Assembly: GCA_017545245.1 (NCBI GenBank)
Contig: JAFWPB010000056.1
Span: forward strand, 1-64,000
From: Clostridiales bacterium
GTDB lineage: Bacteria > Bacillota > Clostridia > Saccharofermentanales > Saccharofermentanaceae
Length of the DNA stretch: 64,000 nt
Direction: 5' to 3'
The notes below the pieces were generated by a model, which saw only the letters and a program-made list of their open reading frames with translations, searched no databases and was not told where the DNA came from. The position numbers and the translations under genes were made by a program. Below, piece after piece: positions 36,623-44,273 of this stretch (the first letter of the stretch is position 1; each line of letters opens with the position of its first letter).

Positions 36623-37336
36623 ATGAAAAGAACTCGACTTTTAAGCCTTGTGTTAAGCTTGGCGCTTGTGATGGGCGCGGCAGCTTGTTCATCCAAGTCA
36701 ACGGAAAAAGAGGCAACCAAGACGGAGCGTGTCGAAGACACCACAACAACTACAACGGAAGCCACAACGACTGAGGCTACGACCACAGAAGCTGCTTTGA
36801 GAAAACCGGAAGGTGCAGTCACTTCGGACAAGTTTGTTGATTTTGATGACATGGGTTTCACCGTTAACGGAAAGAAATATACTCTTGGTGTGACTACACT
36901 TCAGGATCTGATCAATGACAAGATCGAATTCTCCGATACGACACATTTTGATGATAACGTTGACAAGCAGTCTTCGTACTATATCGGTTATAGCTTTGAT
37001 GTCATTCCTTATCGTTCTGCAATTATGACTATTGCAAACTTTACAGACGAGGATCATCCAGCAAAAGAATGTGTCATCTCTTCATTTAAGGTTTCTTGCA
37101 TTCCTGAACTTCCGGAAGGTAAGGTCGGATTTAATTTCCCGGATCTTTTTACCAAGGACGATCTGATCAAGAGTGCAGGTGATCCGAAAAGATCGAGCGA
37201 TTTTGAATCAAATGGTTCGAAATATGAGATCCTCACTTATGAAAAGTCTTCGACGGTCTACTATGGAAGCAGCTCTTACGAATATACATTCAAAGATGGA
37301 GTCGTGGATTCGATCAGCATGAGCTACATGCCGTAA
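36623..37336 (+). CDS. Lipoprotein with Thr/Glu linker
   Basis: A 237-residue predicted lipoprotein. A basic start (MKRTR), a hydrophobic core and LVMGAAAC give a signal peptide II cleavage before Cys22, although alanine at -3 is not ideal. A linker of TTTTTTEATTTEATTTEA-type sequence follows, then a compact exported domain (FDDMGFTVNGKKYTLGVTTL, IGYSFDVIP, YEYTFKDGVVDSISMSYMP) of unknown fold. The linker is similar to those of the proteins at 11902 and 57292. RBS GGAGGATC. I do not recognise the C-terminal domain. Confidence 0.82.
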   Translation: MKRTRLLSLVLSLALVMGAAACSSKSTEKEATKTERVEDTTTTTTEATTTEATTTEAALRKPEGAVTSDKFVDFDDMGFTVNGKKYTLGVTTLQDLINDKIEFSDTTHFDDNVDKQSSYYIGYSFDVIPYRSAIMTIANFTDEDHPAKECVISSFKVSCIPELPEGKVGFNFPDLFTKDDLIKSAGDPKRSSDFESNGSKYEILTYEKSSTVYYGSSSYEYTFKDGVVDSISMSYMP

Positions 37337-37392
37337 TTGGAAATAGAATTATAGCAGAAGCATCACGAACCTGATAACAAACCAAAAAGCGA

Positions 37393-37436
37393 GGCGTCTC
37401 AATGTGATTCACATCACTTTTGAGACGCCCTTTATT
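37393..37436. terminator. Bidirectional terminator between lipoprotein and argH
   Basis: GGCGTCTCAA (37393-37402) pairs with TTGAGACGCC (37420-37429). The loop holds an inner GTGAT/ATCAC stem. TTTATTT follows on the plus strand; GCTTTTTGG follows on the minus strand. Confidence 0.9.
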
Positions 37437-37463
37437 TGCGCGATAGTTTCTATTAAACCGTGA

Positions 37464-38834
37464 TTACTCGCCCTTCATGGCATCCAGTGCGGTTTTCACG
37501 GTTTCCGGTGCTGGAGCTCCGGTGATCGTGCGCTTGTTTACGCATGTCTCCAGTGAGATGGCATCGTATACATCTTCTTCGATCAAGTCGGAGAATTGCT
37601 TGAATTCAGAAAGAGAAAGCTTCTCTAATGTGGTACCGTGCTCAATGCAGTAGTGGACGAGTTTACCGGAGATCTCATGTGTGCTTCGGAAAGGAATGCC
37701 CTTTCTAACAAGATAGTCAGCCAAGTCTGTTGCGTTGGTGAACCCACCGAGTGCGGCTTTCTCCATGTTGTCTTTGCGGATCGTCATGGTCTTGATCATG
37801 CCGGTGAAAGGAACGAGTACACCTTTGATGGTATCGATGACATCAAAAATGGCTTCCTGTACTTCCTGCATATCTTTGTTGTAGGTGAGCGGAAGTCCTT
37901 TCATGGTGACAAGAAGGGAAATGAGGTCGCCGTAAACACGGCCTGTCTTTCCACGGGTAAGCTCGGCAACGTCCGGATTCTTTTTCTGCGGCATCATGGA
38001 AGAACCTGTAGAATAGGCGTCATCGAGTTCAATAAACTTGAATTCCTGAGAAGAATAGAGGATGATCTCTTCAGAAAGACGTGACAGGTGCATCATGAGA
38101 AGTGAAGCAAACGAAGCCAGCTCAACAGCCCAGTCGCGGTCTGCCACACCGTCTAAAGAGTTCAGTGTAACGCCGCTCATACCCAGCTGATCTGCGACGA
38201 ATTCACGATCAAGAGGATAAGTGGTACCGGCAAGTGCGCCGGATCCTAACGGGGAAATATTGGTTCTTGCGATTGCTTCGTCGAGACGATCCATATCGCG
38301 GCCGAACATCTGAATGTAGGCCATCAGATAATGTGCGAAGGTGATGGGCTGTGCACGTTGTAAGTGTGTGTAGCCCGGCATATATGTTTCGAGGTGCTCG
38401 CCGGCAAGATCAATCAAAGTATCACGGAGCTGTCCCAGTAGAGACTGGATCTCTTTTGCCTCGTCTACGGCATAAAGACGCTGATCCAAAGCAACCTGAT
38501 CGTTTCTGGATCTTCCTGTATGAAGACGTTTTCCGGCATCACCGATTCGGTTAGTCAGTTCTTCTTCTACGAACATATGGATATCTTCGGCATCAGAGTC
38601 AAATGTCAGTTTCCCGGAATCGATATCATCCATGATCGACAGAAGACCATCACGGATGGAATCTGCATCTTCCTTTGAGATGATGCCCTGCTTTGCGAGC
38701 ATCTGACTATGAGCAATCGAGCCCTCGATATCCTGTTTATACATTCTGCAGTCGAAGGGGAGAGACGAGTTAAAATCGTTAACTGCCTTGTCAGTTGCTT
38801 TCTCGAATCTTCCTGCCCACATTTTCTTTGCCAT
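37464..38834 (-). CDS. argH: Argininosuccinate lyase
   Basis: Last step of arginine synthesis: cleaves argininosuccinate to arginine and fumarate. The 456-residue enzyme starts MAKKMWAGRF and contains HTGRSRNDQV, GYTHLQRAQPI and the fumarase/lyase signature SSMMPQKKNPD with the catalytic serine. RBS AGGAGAATAG. It is in the same orientation as argG 2.4 kb upstream but separated by an acetyltransferase and a zinc-ribbon gene, so it has its own promoter. A perfect 16-base palindrome lies between that promoter and the start codon. Confidence 0.97.
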   Translation of the reverse strand: MAKKMWAGRFEKATDKAVNDFNSSLPFDCRMYKQDIEGSIAHSQMLAKQGIISKEDADSIRDGLLSIMDDIDSGKLTFDSDAEDIHMFVEEELTNRIGDAGKRLHTGRSRNDQVALDQRLYAVDEAKEIQSLLGQLRDTLIDLAGEHLETYMPGYTHLQRAQPITFAHYLMAYIQMFGRDMDRLDEAIARTNISPLGSGALAGTTYPLDREFVADQLGMSGVTLNSLDGVADRDWAVELASFASLLMMHLSRLSEEIILYSSQEFKFIELDDAYSTGSSMMPQKKNPDVAELTRGKTGRVYGDLISLLVTMKGLPLTYNKDMQEVQEAIFDVIDTIKGVLVPFTGMIKTMTIRKDNMEKAALGGFTNATDLADYLVRKGIPFRSTHEISGKLVHYCIEHGTTLEKLSLSEFKQFSDLIEEDVYDAISLETCVNKRTITGAPAPETVKTALDAMKGE

Positions 38835-38865
38835 AGCTATTCTCCTTTATGTTTCGAGTCATATG

Positions 38866-38881
38866 CGCAACGTACGTTGCG
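38866..38881. promoter_or_regulatory. 16-base perfect palindrome before argH
   Basis: CGCAACGTACGTTGCG is fully self-complementary. It lies 10 bases downstream of the argH -10 box (TATAAT on the minus strand, 38891-38896), overlapping the expected start of transcription, where a repressor would block initiation. It does not resemble the ArgR box. Confidence 0.6.
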
Positions 38882-38890
38882 ACGCTTGTC

Positions 38891-38896
38891 ATTATA
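38891..38896 (-). promoter_or_regulatory. -10 box of argH promoter
   Basis: Minus strand TATAAT, about 57 bases before the start codon. The -35 region is poor and overlaps a hairpin (TTGCCTGAAAAAG 38904-38916 with CTTTTTCGGCAA 38921-38932) that may end the upstream acetyltransferase transcript. Confidence 0.6.
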
Positions 38897-38903
38897 CTCT
38901 TTC

Positions 38904-38932
38904 TTGCCTGAAAAAGCAGTCTTTTTCGGCAA
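38904..38932 (-). terminator. Possible terminator of acetyltransferase transcript
   Basis: TTGCC-GAAAAAG and CTTTTT-GGCAA form an imperfect stem. Read on the minus strand it ends in CTTTTTC. It lies between the acetyltransferase stop and argH, so it could also attenuate read-through. Confidence 0.45.
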
Positions 38933-38983
38933 AATCAAGAATTCCAGCTCGTGTAATGGTTGATTTGAACGAGCACAAAAAAC

Positions 38984-39424
38984 TCATTGATTCTCAATCT
39001 TCTTCAGTTCAACAAGAGCCTTGTTTCTGTAAATCAGGTCAGTACGCTCGGTAAAACCGATGCTTTCCCAAAAGGCGTTTCCGCCTTTGTTGTGGTCAAA
39101 GGCAACCAGGGCAACCTTGTTGATGCCTTCCTTGCGGAGAGCTTCGAGTGCAAGGTCGACGAGTGTTCTTCCTATGTTTTTACGACGATGTTTTATAGAA
39201 ACAGACATGTGCTGGATATATCCACGGCGTCCATCGTGGCCGCAGAGAATAACGCCTGCTACCTTGCCATCCTCAACGGCGACAAAGCTGGTAGTAGGAT
39301 TTCTTTTTAAGTATTTTTCGATGCCTTCGCGGGAATCATCCTTGTCGTTCAAGCCGTTCTTGCACTCGAGCCAGATCTGATAGATCTGATCATAATCATC
39401 CATTGTCATTAATCTGTATTCCAT
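38984..39424 (-). CDS. GNAT-family N-acetyltransferase
   Basis: A 146-residue GCN5-related acetyltransferase. The acetyl-CoA pyrophosphate loop is HRRKNIGRTLV (Q/RxxGxG/A-type) after the strand IQHMSVS. The N terminus MEYRLMTMDDYDQIYQIW is typical. It sits 12 bases after the zinc-ribbon gene and is probably co-transcribed with it. The acceptor (ribosomal protein, small amine or antibiotic) is unknown. Confidence 0.88.
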   Translation of the reverse strand: MEYRLMTMDDYDQIYQIWLECKNGLNDKDDSREGIEKYLKRNPTTSFVAVEDGKVAGVILCGHDGRRGYIQHMSVSIKHRRKNIGRTLVDLALEALRKEGINKVALVAFDHNKGGNAFWESIGFTERTDLIYRNKALVELKKIENQ

Positions 39425-39436
39425 AATGTCGTCTCC

Positions 39437-39706
39437 TTAGTCGATCCAGCTGTAATCTCCGCCGGTGATAGCGAGACTCAGCAGGGTGTCGTATTTTTCT
39501 ACATCTTCGCCTTCGAGCATCTTGATGAGTTTAGCGGCTTCACGGATCTTTGGCATTTCTTCATCAGGGCCGATCTCCATGTCGACGTCCTTACCGCAGT
39601 AAGGGCAGACCAGACTTGGAGCGATCCTCAGGTCAAGAAACCCTGTTTCACAATCCTCACACTCGTAGTATCCACATTGGGTGGTTCCGTCGGGAACGTA
39701 GTACAT
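39437..39706 (-). CDS. Small zinc-ribbon protein
   Basis: An 89-residue protein with two CXXC pairs (CEDC and CPYC) that would bind one zinc ion. The remainder is acidic and helical. RBS GGAGGCATT. It is co-transcribed with the acetyltransferase. I do not recognise the family; small zinc-ribbon proteins often bind nucleic acids or act as adaptors. Confidence 0.72.
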   Translation of the reverse strand: MYYVPDGTTQCGYYECEDCETGFLDLRIAPSLVCPYCGKDVDMEIGPDEEMPKIREAAKLIKMLEGEDVEKYDTLLSLAITGGDYSWID

Positions 39707-39783
39707 AGCAATGCCTCCTCTATCGGATATTTCAGTTGAAGAATCTTCGCAGATTTATACCCGGTTCATGGTATGTACGGAAT

Positions 39784-39845
39784 AGAAAAAGCTTTCGAAG
39801 TGCCTCCGCAGGCTCTGCCGAGGACAGCACAAGAAAGCTTTTTCT
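39784..39845 (-). terminator. Long branched hairpin, terminator of argG
   Basis: AGAAAAAGCTTTC (39784-39796) and GAAAGCTTTTTCT (39833-39845) are perfect 13-base arms. The 36-base interior contains further complementary parts (GTGC-CCTC and GGAGG-CAC), so the structure is branched. On the minus strand the distal arm ends in CTTTTTCT, supporting termination just after the argG stop codon. It is longer than ordinary terminators. Confidence 0.75.
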
Positions 39846-39873
39846 TTTCACTTACTTTGCTAACCGAGTGGAA

Positions 39874-41088
39874 TCAGAGAAGTCCGTTCTTCTGCTTCAT
39901 CTTGGCGTTGACTTTCATCGGGAGGCCGAAGCAGTTGATAAATCCGCCGGCATCAGCCTGGTTGTAAACGTCATCCGCTTCAAATGTAGCGATCTCAGGA
40001 TCATAGAGAGAGAACGGGGAAGTTGTGCCTGCCGGTGTGCAGTTACCCTTGTAGAGCTTCATTCTTACTTCACCGGTAACGACTTCCTGTGTCTTATCAA
40101 CAAATGCGGAGATAGCTTCGCGGAGAGGATGGAACCACTGACCATAGTATACGAGTTCAGAGAACTTCTGAGCTACGAGATCCTTGTAGTGGATCGTGTC
40201 ACGCTCAACTGTGAGAAGCTCCAGTTCACGATGTGCAGCAAAGAGAAGCGTTCCACCAGGTGTCTCGTAAACGCCACGGCTCTTCATACCAACAAGACGG
40301 TTCTCAACGATATCAGCGATACCTACGCCGTTTGCACCAGCAACCTTGTTGCAGTATCTCAGAAGATCAGCAGGGGAGAGTTTCTGGCCATCTACTTCAA
40401 CCGGAACACCCTTTTCGAACTTGATCGTTACGTATGTCGGTGTGTCAGGTGCTTTTTCAGGAGAAACCATGAGCTCCAGGATCTTATCGAGATTCGGCTC
40501 GTTTGCAGGATTCTCAAGATCCATTCCTTCGTGAGAGAGGTGCCAGAGGTTCTCATCTTTGGAATAGTTGTTTTCTTTTGTAACAGGAACTTCGATACCA
40601 CGTGCATTTGCATAGTCGATTTCCTCGTCACGGGACTTGATGTCCCAAATTCTCCAAGGAGCCAGGATCTTCATGTCCGGATCCAGAGCCTTGATGGAAA
40701 GTTCAAATCTTACCTGGTCGTTACCCTTACCTGTGCAGCCATGAACGATAGTTGTGCATCCGTTAGCGTGAGCAGCCTCAACAAAGTGCTTTGCGATTAC
40801 CGGACGAGCCATGGATGTGCCGAGGAGGTACTTACCTTCATAAACAGCGTTTGCTTTAAGAGTAGGGAAGACAAAATCAGAAACAAACTCTTCAGAGATA
40901 TCTTCGATGATGCACTTGATTGCACCGCACTTGAGAGCCTTTTTCTCCAGATAATCGTGATCGACACCAACGCCGACTTCACCACAATAAGCAACTACTT
41001 CACAGTCATAGTGCTCAAGGAGCCACGGGATGATAATGGATGTATCCAGTCCGCCTGAATACGCGAGTAAGAATTTTTCCTTTGCCAT
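39874..41088 (-). CDS. argG: Argininosuccinate synthase
   Basis: Condenses citrulline and aspartate with ATP to argininosuccinate, upstream of ArgH. The 404-residue protein starts [17 protein letters not shown], whose SGGLDTS is the P-loop of the N-type ATP pyrophosphatases. Other markers are [13 protein letters not shown] and [14 protein letters not shown] substrate segments. The ATG at 41088 follows GGAGGTGCC; the longer frame to 41160 would run across the promoter and is rejected. Divergent from the class IV aminotransferase. Confidence 0.98.
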   Translation of the reverse strand: MAKEKFLLAYSGGLDTSIIIPWLLEHYDCEVVAYCGEVGVGVDHDYLEKKALKCGAIKCIIEDISEEFVSDFVFPTLKANAVYEGKYLLGTSMARPVIAKHFVEAAHANGCTTIVHGCTGKGNDQVRFELSIKALDPDMKILAPWRIWDIKSRDEEIDYANARGIEVPVTKENNYSKDENLWHLSHEGMDLENPANEPNLDKILELMVSPEKAPDTPTYVTIKFEKGVPVEVDGQKLSPADLLRYCNKVAGANGVGIADIVENRLVGMKSRGVYETPGGTLLFAAHRELELLTVERDTIHYKDLVAQKFSELVYYGQWFHPLREAISAFVDKTQEVVTGEVRMKLYKGNCTPAGTTSPFSLYDPEIATFEADDVYNQADAGGFINCFGLPMKVNAKMKQKNGLL

Positions 41089-41100
41089 AAGGCACCTCCA

Positions 41101-41114
41101 TGTATAATTATTAA
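41101..41114. promoter_or_regulatory. Possible ArgR box in the argG leader
   Basis: TGTATAATTATTAA matches 12 of 14 positions of the TGCATAATTATTCA-type ARG half-site consensus used by ArgR. It lies downstream of the argG transcription start. Prediction only. Confidence 0.4.
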
Positions 41115-41131
41115 CGATTTTGCATAAAGGC

Positions 41132-41160
41132 ATTGTAGCAGACGTTTTCTGCTGCGTCAA
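41132..41160 (-). promoter_or_regulatory. argG promoter with an inverted repeat in the spacer
   Basis: Minus strand TTGACG (41155-41160), 17-base spacer and TACAAT (41132-41137): a strong promoter. The spacer contains GCAGACGTTTTCTGC (41138-41152), whose ends GCAGA and TCTGC are complementary. An operator between -35 and -10 would allow repression. Confidence 0.75.
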
Positions 41161-41243
41161 CCGATATTTTGAATTTCATTTTATTTATATTTTCCTTAAT
41201 ATACAAGTGCTTAAACGTTGTGCAAATAACGATTTTTCATGTG

Positions 41244-41272
41244 TTTACGAAAACATCATTAAAGAGTAAAAT
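41244..41272 (+). promoter_or_regulatory. Promoter of class IV aminotransferase
   Basis: TTTACG (41244-41249), a 17-base spacer and TAAAAT (41267-41272), 62 bases before the start codon. AT-rich DNA at 41165-41230 precedes it. The gap 41161-41333 has no gene. Confidence 0.6.
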
Positions 41273-41333
41273 TATACGGTATGCAGTGGGTTTTCTGAAT
41301 AAAACCCCGCCTGAGATGAAAGGGGACAGGATC

Positions 41334-42224
41334 ATGGCGTATCCGTTAGTAGAAGGAAATATCGGAGAATACTGCACTTTAAACGGCGAAAAGGTTGCTT
41401 TTGACTCAGAAAGAGGTAAAGCACTGTTTATCCCAACTGAGGAAATCACATATTATGAATCCGTACGTTTTCAGGAAGGCGTGCTGCTTTTCTGGGAAGA
41501 CCATATGCAGAGATTGCATAAATCCGTTGAGGCGAAAGAGAATTTCCCCATCGATCCGGATACTTACCACTTTATCGCCAATTCCATGATCTGGGACAGC
41601 GGCATGGCCGATGGAAATGTGCGTATTGTTATCACGAAGTCCCTCAATCTTGTCTATCTCAGTAATATGACCTATCCGACTCCGGAAATGTATAAAGAGG
41701 GTATTGTTACCACGAGTCTTACATGGGAGAGAGTCGAACCGCATGTGAAAGTATTCCGCGGAGACTATAAGAAGGCTGTCGCAGAGGCTTCTTCGCGCCA
41801 GACATCTTTCGGGCTTCCTTATGAAGTGATCCTTCGTGGAAATGATGGAAAGTTTGTAGAAGGCGGCAGATCTAATTTCTTCGTTCTGTATAAAGATACA
41901 GTATATTCGCCATCGGAAGACCTGATCCTGATCGGCATTACCAGAAAATACGTAAAAGATGCGATTGCAGAAGCAGGATTAAAACTCGACGAGGGTGCTT
42001 TTACCATGGAAGATCTGGTAAAGATGGAGACCGAAGAGGATGACGGCCCGCCGAAGATGGGACTCTTTGTCACAAGCTCGCCTTTTGATATCCTTCCGGT
42101 TTCTTCCATCGACGAAGTGAAATTCCGTTCGGCAGATTGCCCGGCACTTCAGAATCTGATGGCAAGTTACCAGAAAATCGTGCATGCATATATCGATTCG
42201 CATGCGCACGTCGATTCTTTTTAA
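41334..42224 (+). CDS. Class IV aminotransferase (branched-chain/D-amino-acid type)
   Basis: A PLP enzyme of fold type IV, 296 residues. The lysine in HVKVFRGDYKKAV is the probable Schiff base; the block EVILRGNDGKFVEGGRSNFFVLY is the usual substrate/PLP segment with the conserved Glu and Asn. Such enzymes act as branched-chain aminotransferases, D-amino acid transaminases or ADC lyases. A PLVEG-GEYCTLNG N terminus and length favour a branched-chain-like role but do not prove it. The ATG at 41334 follows AGGGGACAGG. Confidence 0.85.
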   Translation: MAYPLVEGNIGEYCTLNGEKVAFDSERGKALFIPTEEITYYESVRFQEGVLLFWEDHMQRLHKSVEAKENFPIDPDTYHFIANSMIWDSGMADGNVRIVITKSLNLVYLSNMTYPTPEMYKEGIVTTSLTWERVEPHVKVFRGDYKKAVAEASSRQTSFGLPYEVILRGNDGKFVEGGRSNFFVLYKDTVYSPSEDLILIGITRKYVKDAIAEAGLKLDEGAFTMEDLVKMETEEDDGPPKMGLFVTSSPFDILPVSSIDEVKFRSADCPALQNLMASYQKIVHAYIDSHAHVDSF

Positions 42225-42249
42225 TGGGAACAATTTTGGAGGTTTATAT

Positions 42250-44178
42250 ATGGCAAAAAAAGGAACGATTTCAGTAACAACGGAAAACATTTTTCCAATC
42301 ATCAGAAAATGGCTTTATTCCGATCAGGACATTTTTGTTCGTGAGCTGGTCAGCAATGGCTCGGACGCAATTGCGAAGTTCAAGCGTCTGGTGGATCTGG
42401 GAGAAGCGGTAAAAGAAGATACGGATGATTATCAGCTGCATGTAAACTATGACAGCGATGAGGGAACCATCGAGTTTACAGATAACGGTATCGGCATGAC
42501 CGAGGAAGAAGTAGATAAGTATATTAACCAGATCGCTTTTTCCGGTGCGATGGATTTTGTCGAGAAATATAAAGAGCAGAGCACAGACGCCAGCGGAATC
42601 ATCGGCCATTTCGGTCTCGGATTCTATTCCGCATTCATGGTAGCGGATAAGGTCCGTATCGATACGAAGTCCTTTGTAAAAGATGCGCCGGCGGTTTCCT
42701 GGGAATCCGATGACGGTATGGATTATGAGATTTCCGATTCCGATAGAACGGCCCGTGGTACGACGATCACTTTGACGCTTTCTGAAGAAGCAAAGAAGAT
42801 CTTCGATGCCGGCAAGATCCGTGGCGTACTGAAAAAGTACTGTTCTTTCATGCCTTTCGATCTTTATTACAGCGATGTCGTCGCAGACAGAAAGCATGAA
42901 GAAGAGGAAGAAAAGAAAAAGAAGGAAGCCGAGGAGAAAGGCGAGGAGTACAAGGGCCATGATCACGAGGTCATGCCGATCAACGATACCGAGCCGCTCT
43001 GGAAGAAGTCTCCGAAGGACTGCACAGAGGAAGAGTACAAGAATTTCTACCGTACAGTATTCCATGACATGAAGGAGCCTCTTTTCTGGATCCACCTGAA
43101 CATGGATTATCCTTTCAATCTTCAAGGTATCCTTTACTTCCCGAAGACCAACAATGTCTATGAGACACTGGAAGGCCGTATCAAGATCTACAATCACCAG
43201 GTATTCGTAGCAGATAACATTGAAGAAGTCATTCCGGAATTCCTGTTCCTGCTCCGTGGCTGTCTGGACTGCACGGATCTGCCGCTCAACGTTTCCCGTT
43301 CGGCTCTACAGCAGGATGAGTACGTAAAGAAGCTTTCCTCGCACATTATCCGTAAGGTTTCCGATAAGCTCAACGAAGTATTCAAGAACGACCGTAAGGC
43401 ATTTGAAGGTTACTGGTCCGATATCAGCATCTTTGTGAAGTACGGTATGATGAAGGACGAGAAGTTCTATGAAAAGGTCAAGGACATCTGCCTCTTCAAG
43501 TCCGTGGACGATGAGTTCTTCACATTGCAGGAACTGACCAAGGACAAGGAGAAGGATACTGTCCGTTATACAAAAGCACCGGACCAGCAGGCTGCGTACA
43601 TTGCCATGGCGAAGGAGAAGGGCTTCGACGTTGTCGTACTTAATGAAGAACTCGACAACAACTTCATCTCCTTCCTGGAGTACAAGCAGCACGATGTGAA
43701 GTTCATGCGTGTTGATGCCGAGCTCGAAGGCGAGAAAGCTTCCGAAGACGAGGTAAAAGCACTGGGAGAGCTTTTCAAGGCGGCGACTTCGGATGAGAAA
43801 CTGGAAGTCTCGGCGGTCGCACTTGGTGCTGATCAGCTTCCTGCCTTTATCCGTGAGACTGAAGAGGCTCGACGTATGGCAGAGATGAGAAAGCAGTTCG
43901 AGGCGATGCGTACCGGTAAAGATGACGATCCGTACAAGAACCTTGATGATATGTTCCCGATCAAAAAGGATCTGGTTTTGAATACTGATCACCCGCTCGT
44001 TTTGAGACTTCGCGGTATGGCTTCCGTGGCTGACGAGAAGGAGAAACTCGACGCTCTCTGTCTGCATCTTTACGATCAGGCAAGACTTGCTCATGGTTCT
44101 CTTGATGCAGAAGGCCTGAAGCGCTTCCTGAAATACAACAGCGAGCTCATGACAGAGGTGGCGGAAAAACTGAAATAA
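42250..44178 (+). CDS. htpG: Chaperone protein HtpG (bacterial Hsp90)
   Basis: An ATP-dependent homodimeric chaperone, 642 residues. GHKL motifs of the N-terminal domain are visible: EVLVSNGSDA-type FVRELVSNGSDA, TDNGIGMTEEEV and GHFGLGFYSAFMV. A highly charged linker rich in Glu/Lys follows near 215-240, then the middle domain (LNVSRSALQQD) and the C-terminal dimerisation domain. RBS TTGGAGG. No CIRCE is present, so it is probably not HrcA-controlled. A terminator follows. Confidence 0.97.
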   Translation: MAKKGTISVTTENIFPIIRKWLYSDQDIFVRELVSNGSDAIAKFKRLVDLGEAVKEDTDDYQLHVNYDSDEGTIEFTDNGIGMTEEEVDKYINQIAFSGAMDFVEKYKEQSTDASGIIGHFGLGFYSAFMVADKVRIDTKSFVKDAPAVSWESDDGMDYEISDSDRTARGTTITLTLSEEAKKIFDAGKIRGVLKKYCSFMPFDLYYSDVVADRKHEEEEEKKKKEAEEKGEEYKGHDHEVMPINDTEPLWKKSPKDCTEEEYKNFYRTVFHDMKEPLFWIHLNMDYPFNLQGILYFPKTNNVYETLEGRIKIYNHQVFVADNIEEVIPEFLFLLRGCLDCTDLPLNVSRSALQQDEYVKKLSSHIIRKVSDKLNEVFKNDRKAFEGYWSDISIFVKYGMMKDEKFYEKVKDICLFKSVDDEFFTLQELTKDKEKDTVRYTKAPDQQAAYIAMAKEKGFDVVVLNEELDNNFISFLEYKQHDVKFMRVDAELEGEKASEDEVKALGELFKAATSDEKLEVSAVALGADQLPAFIRETEEARRMAEMRKQFEAMRTGKDDDPYKNLDDMFPIKKDLVLNTDHPLVLRLRGMASVADEKEKLDALCLHLYDQARLAHGSLDAEGLKRFLKYNSELMTEVAEKLK

Positions 44179-44184
44179 TACCAT

Positions 44185-44222
44185 AAAATCCCGTTTTCCT
44201 GTGAAAAGGAAGCGGGGTTTTG
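44185..44222 (+). terminator. Terminator after htpG
   Basis: AAATCCCG-TTTTCC pairs with GGAA-GCGGGGTTT around TGTGAAAA, ending in TTTTGT. Mismatches are few. Confidence 0.8.
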
Positions 44223-44273
44223 TGATACCATAGATACGTTAAGGACAGATACAACATTTTTGGAGGTTTATTT

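Noticed and set aside
38709..39380. Plus-strand frames between argH and the acetyltransferase
   Set aside because: They are shadows of minus-strand genes and lack ribosome binding sites.
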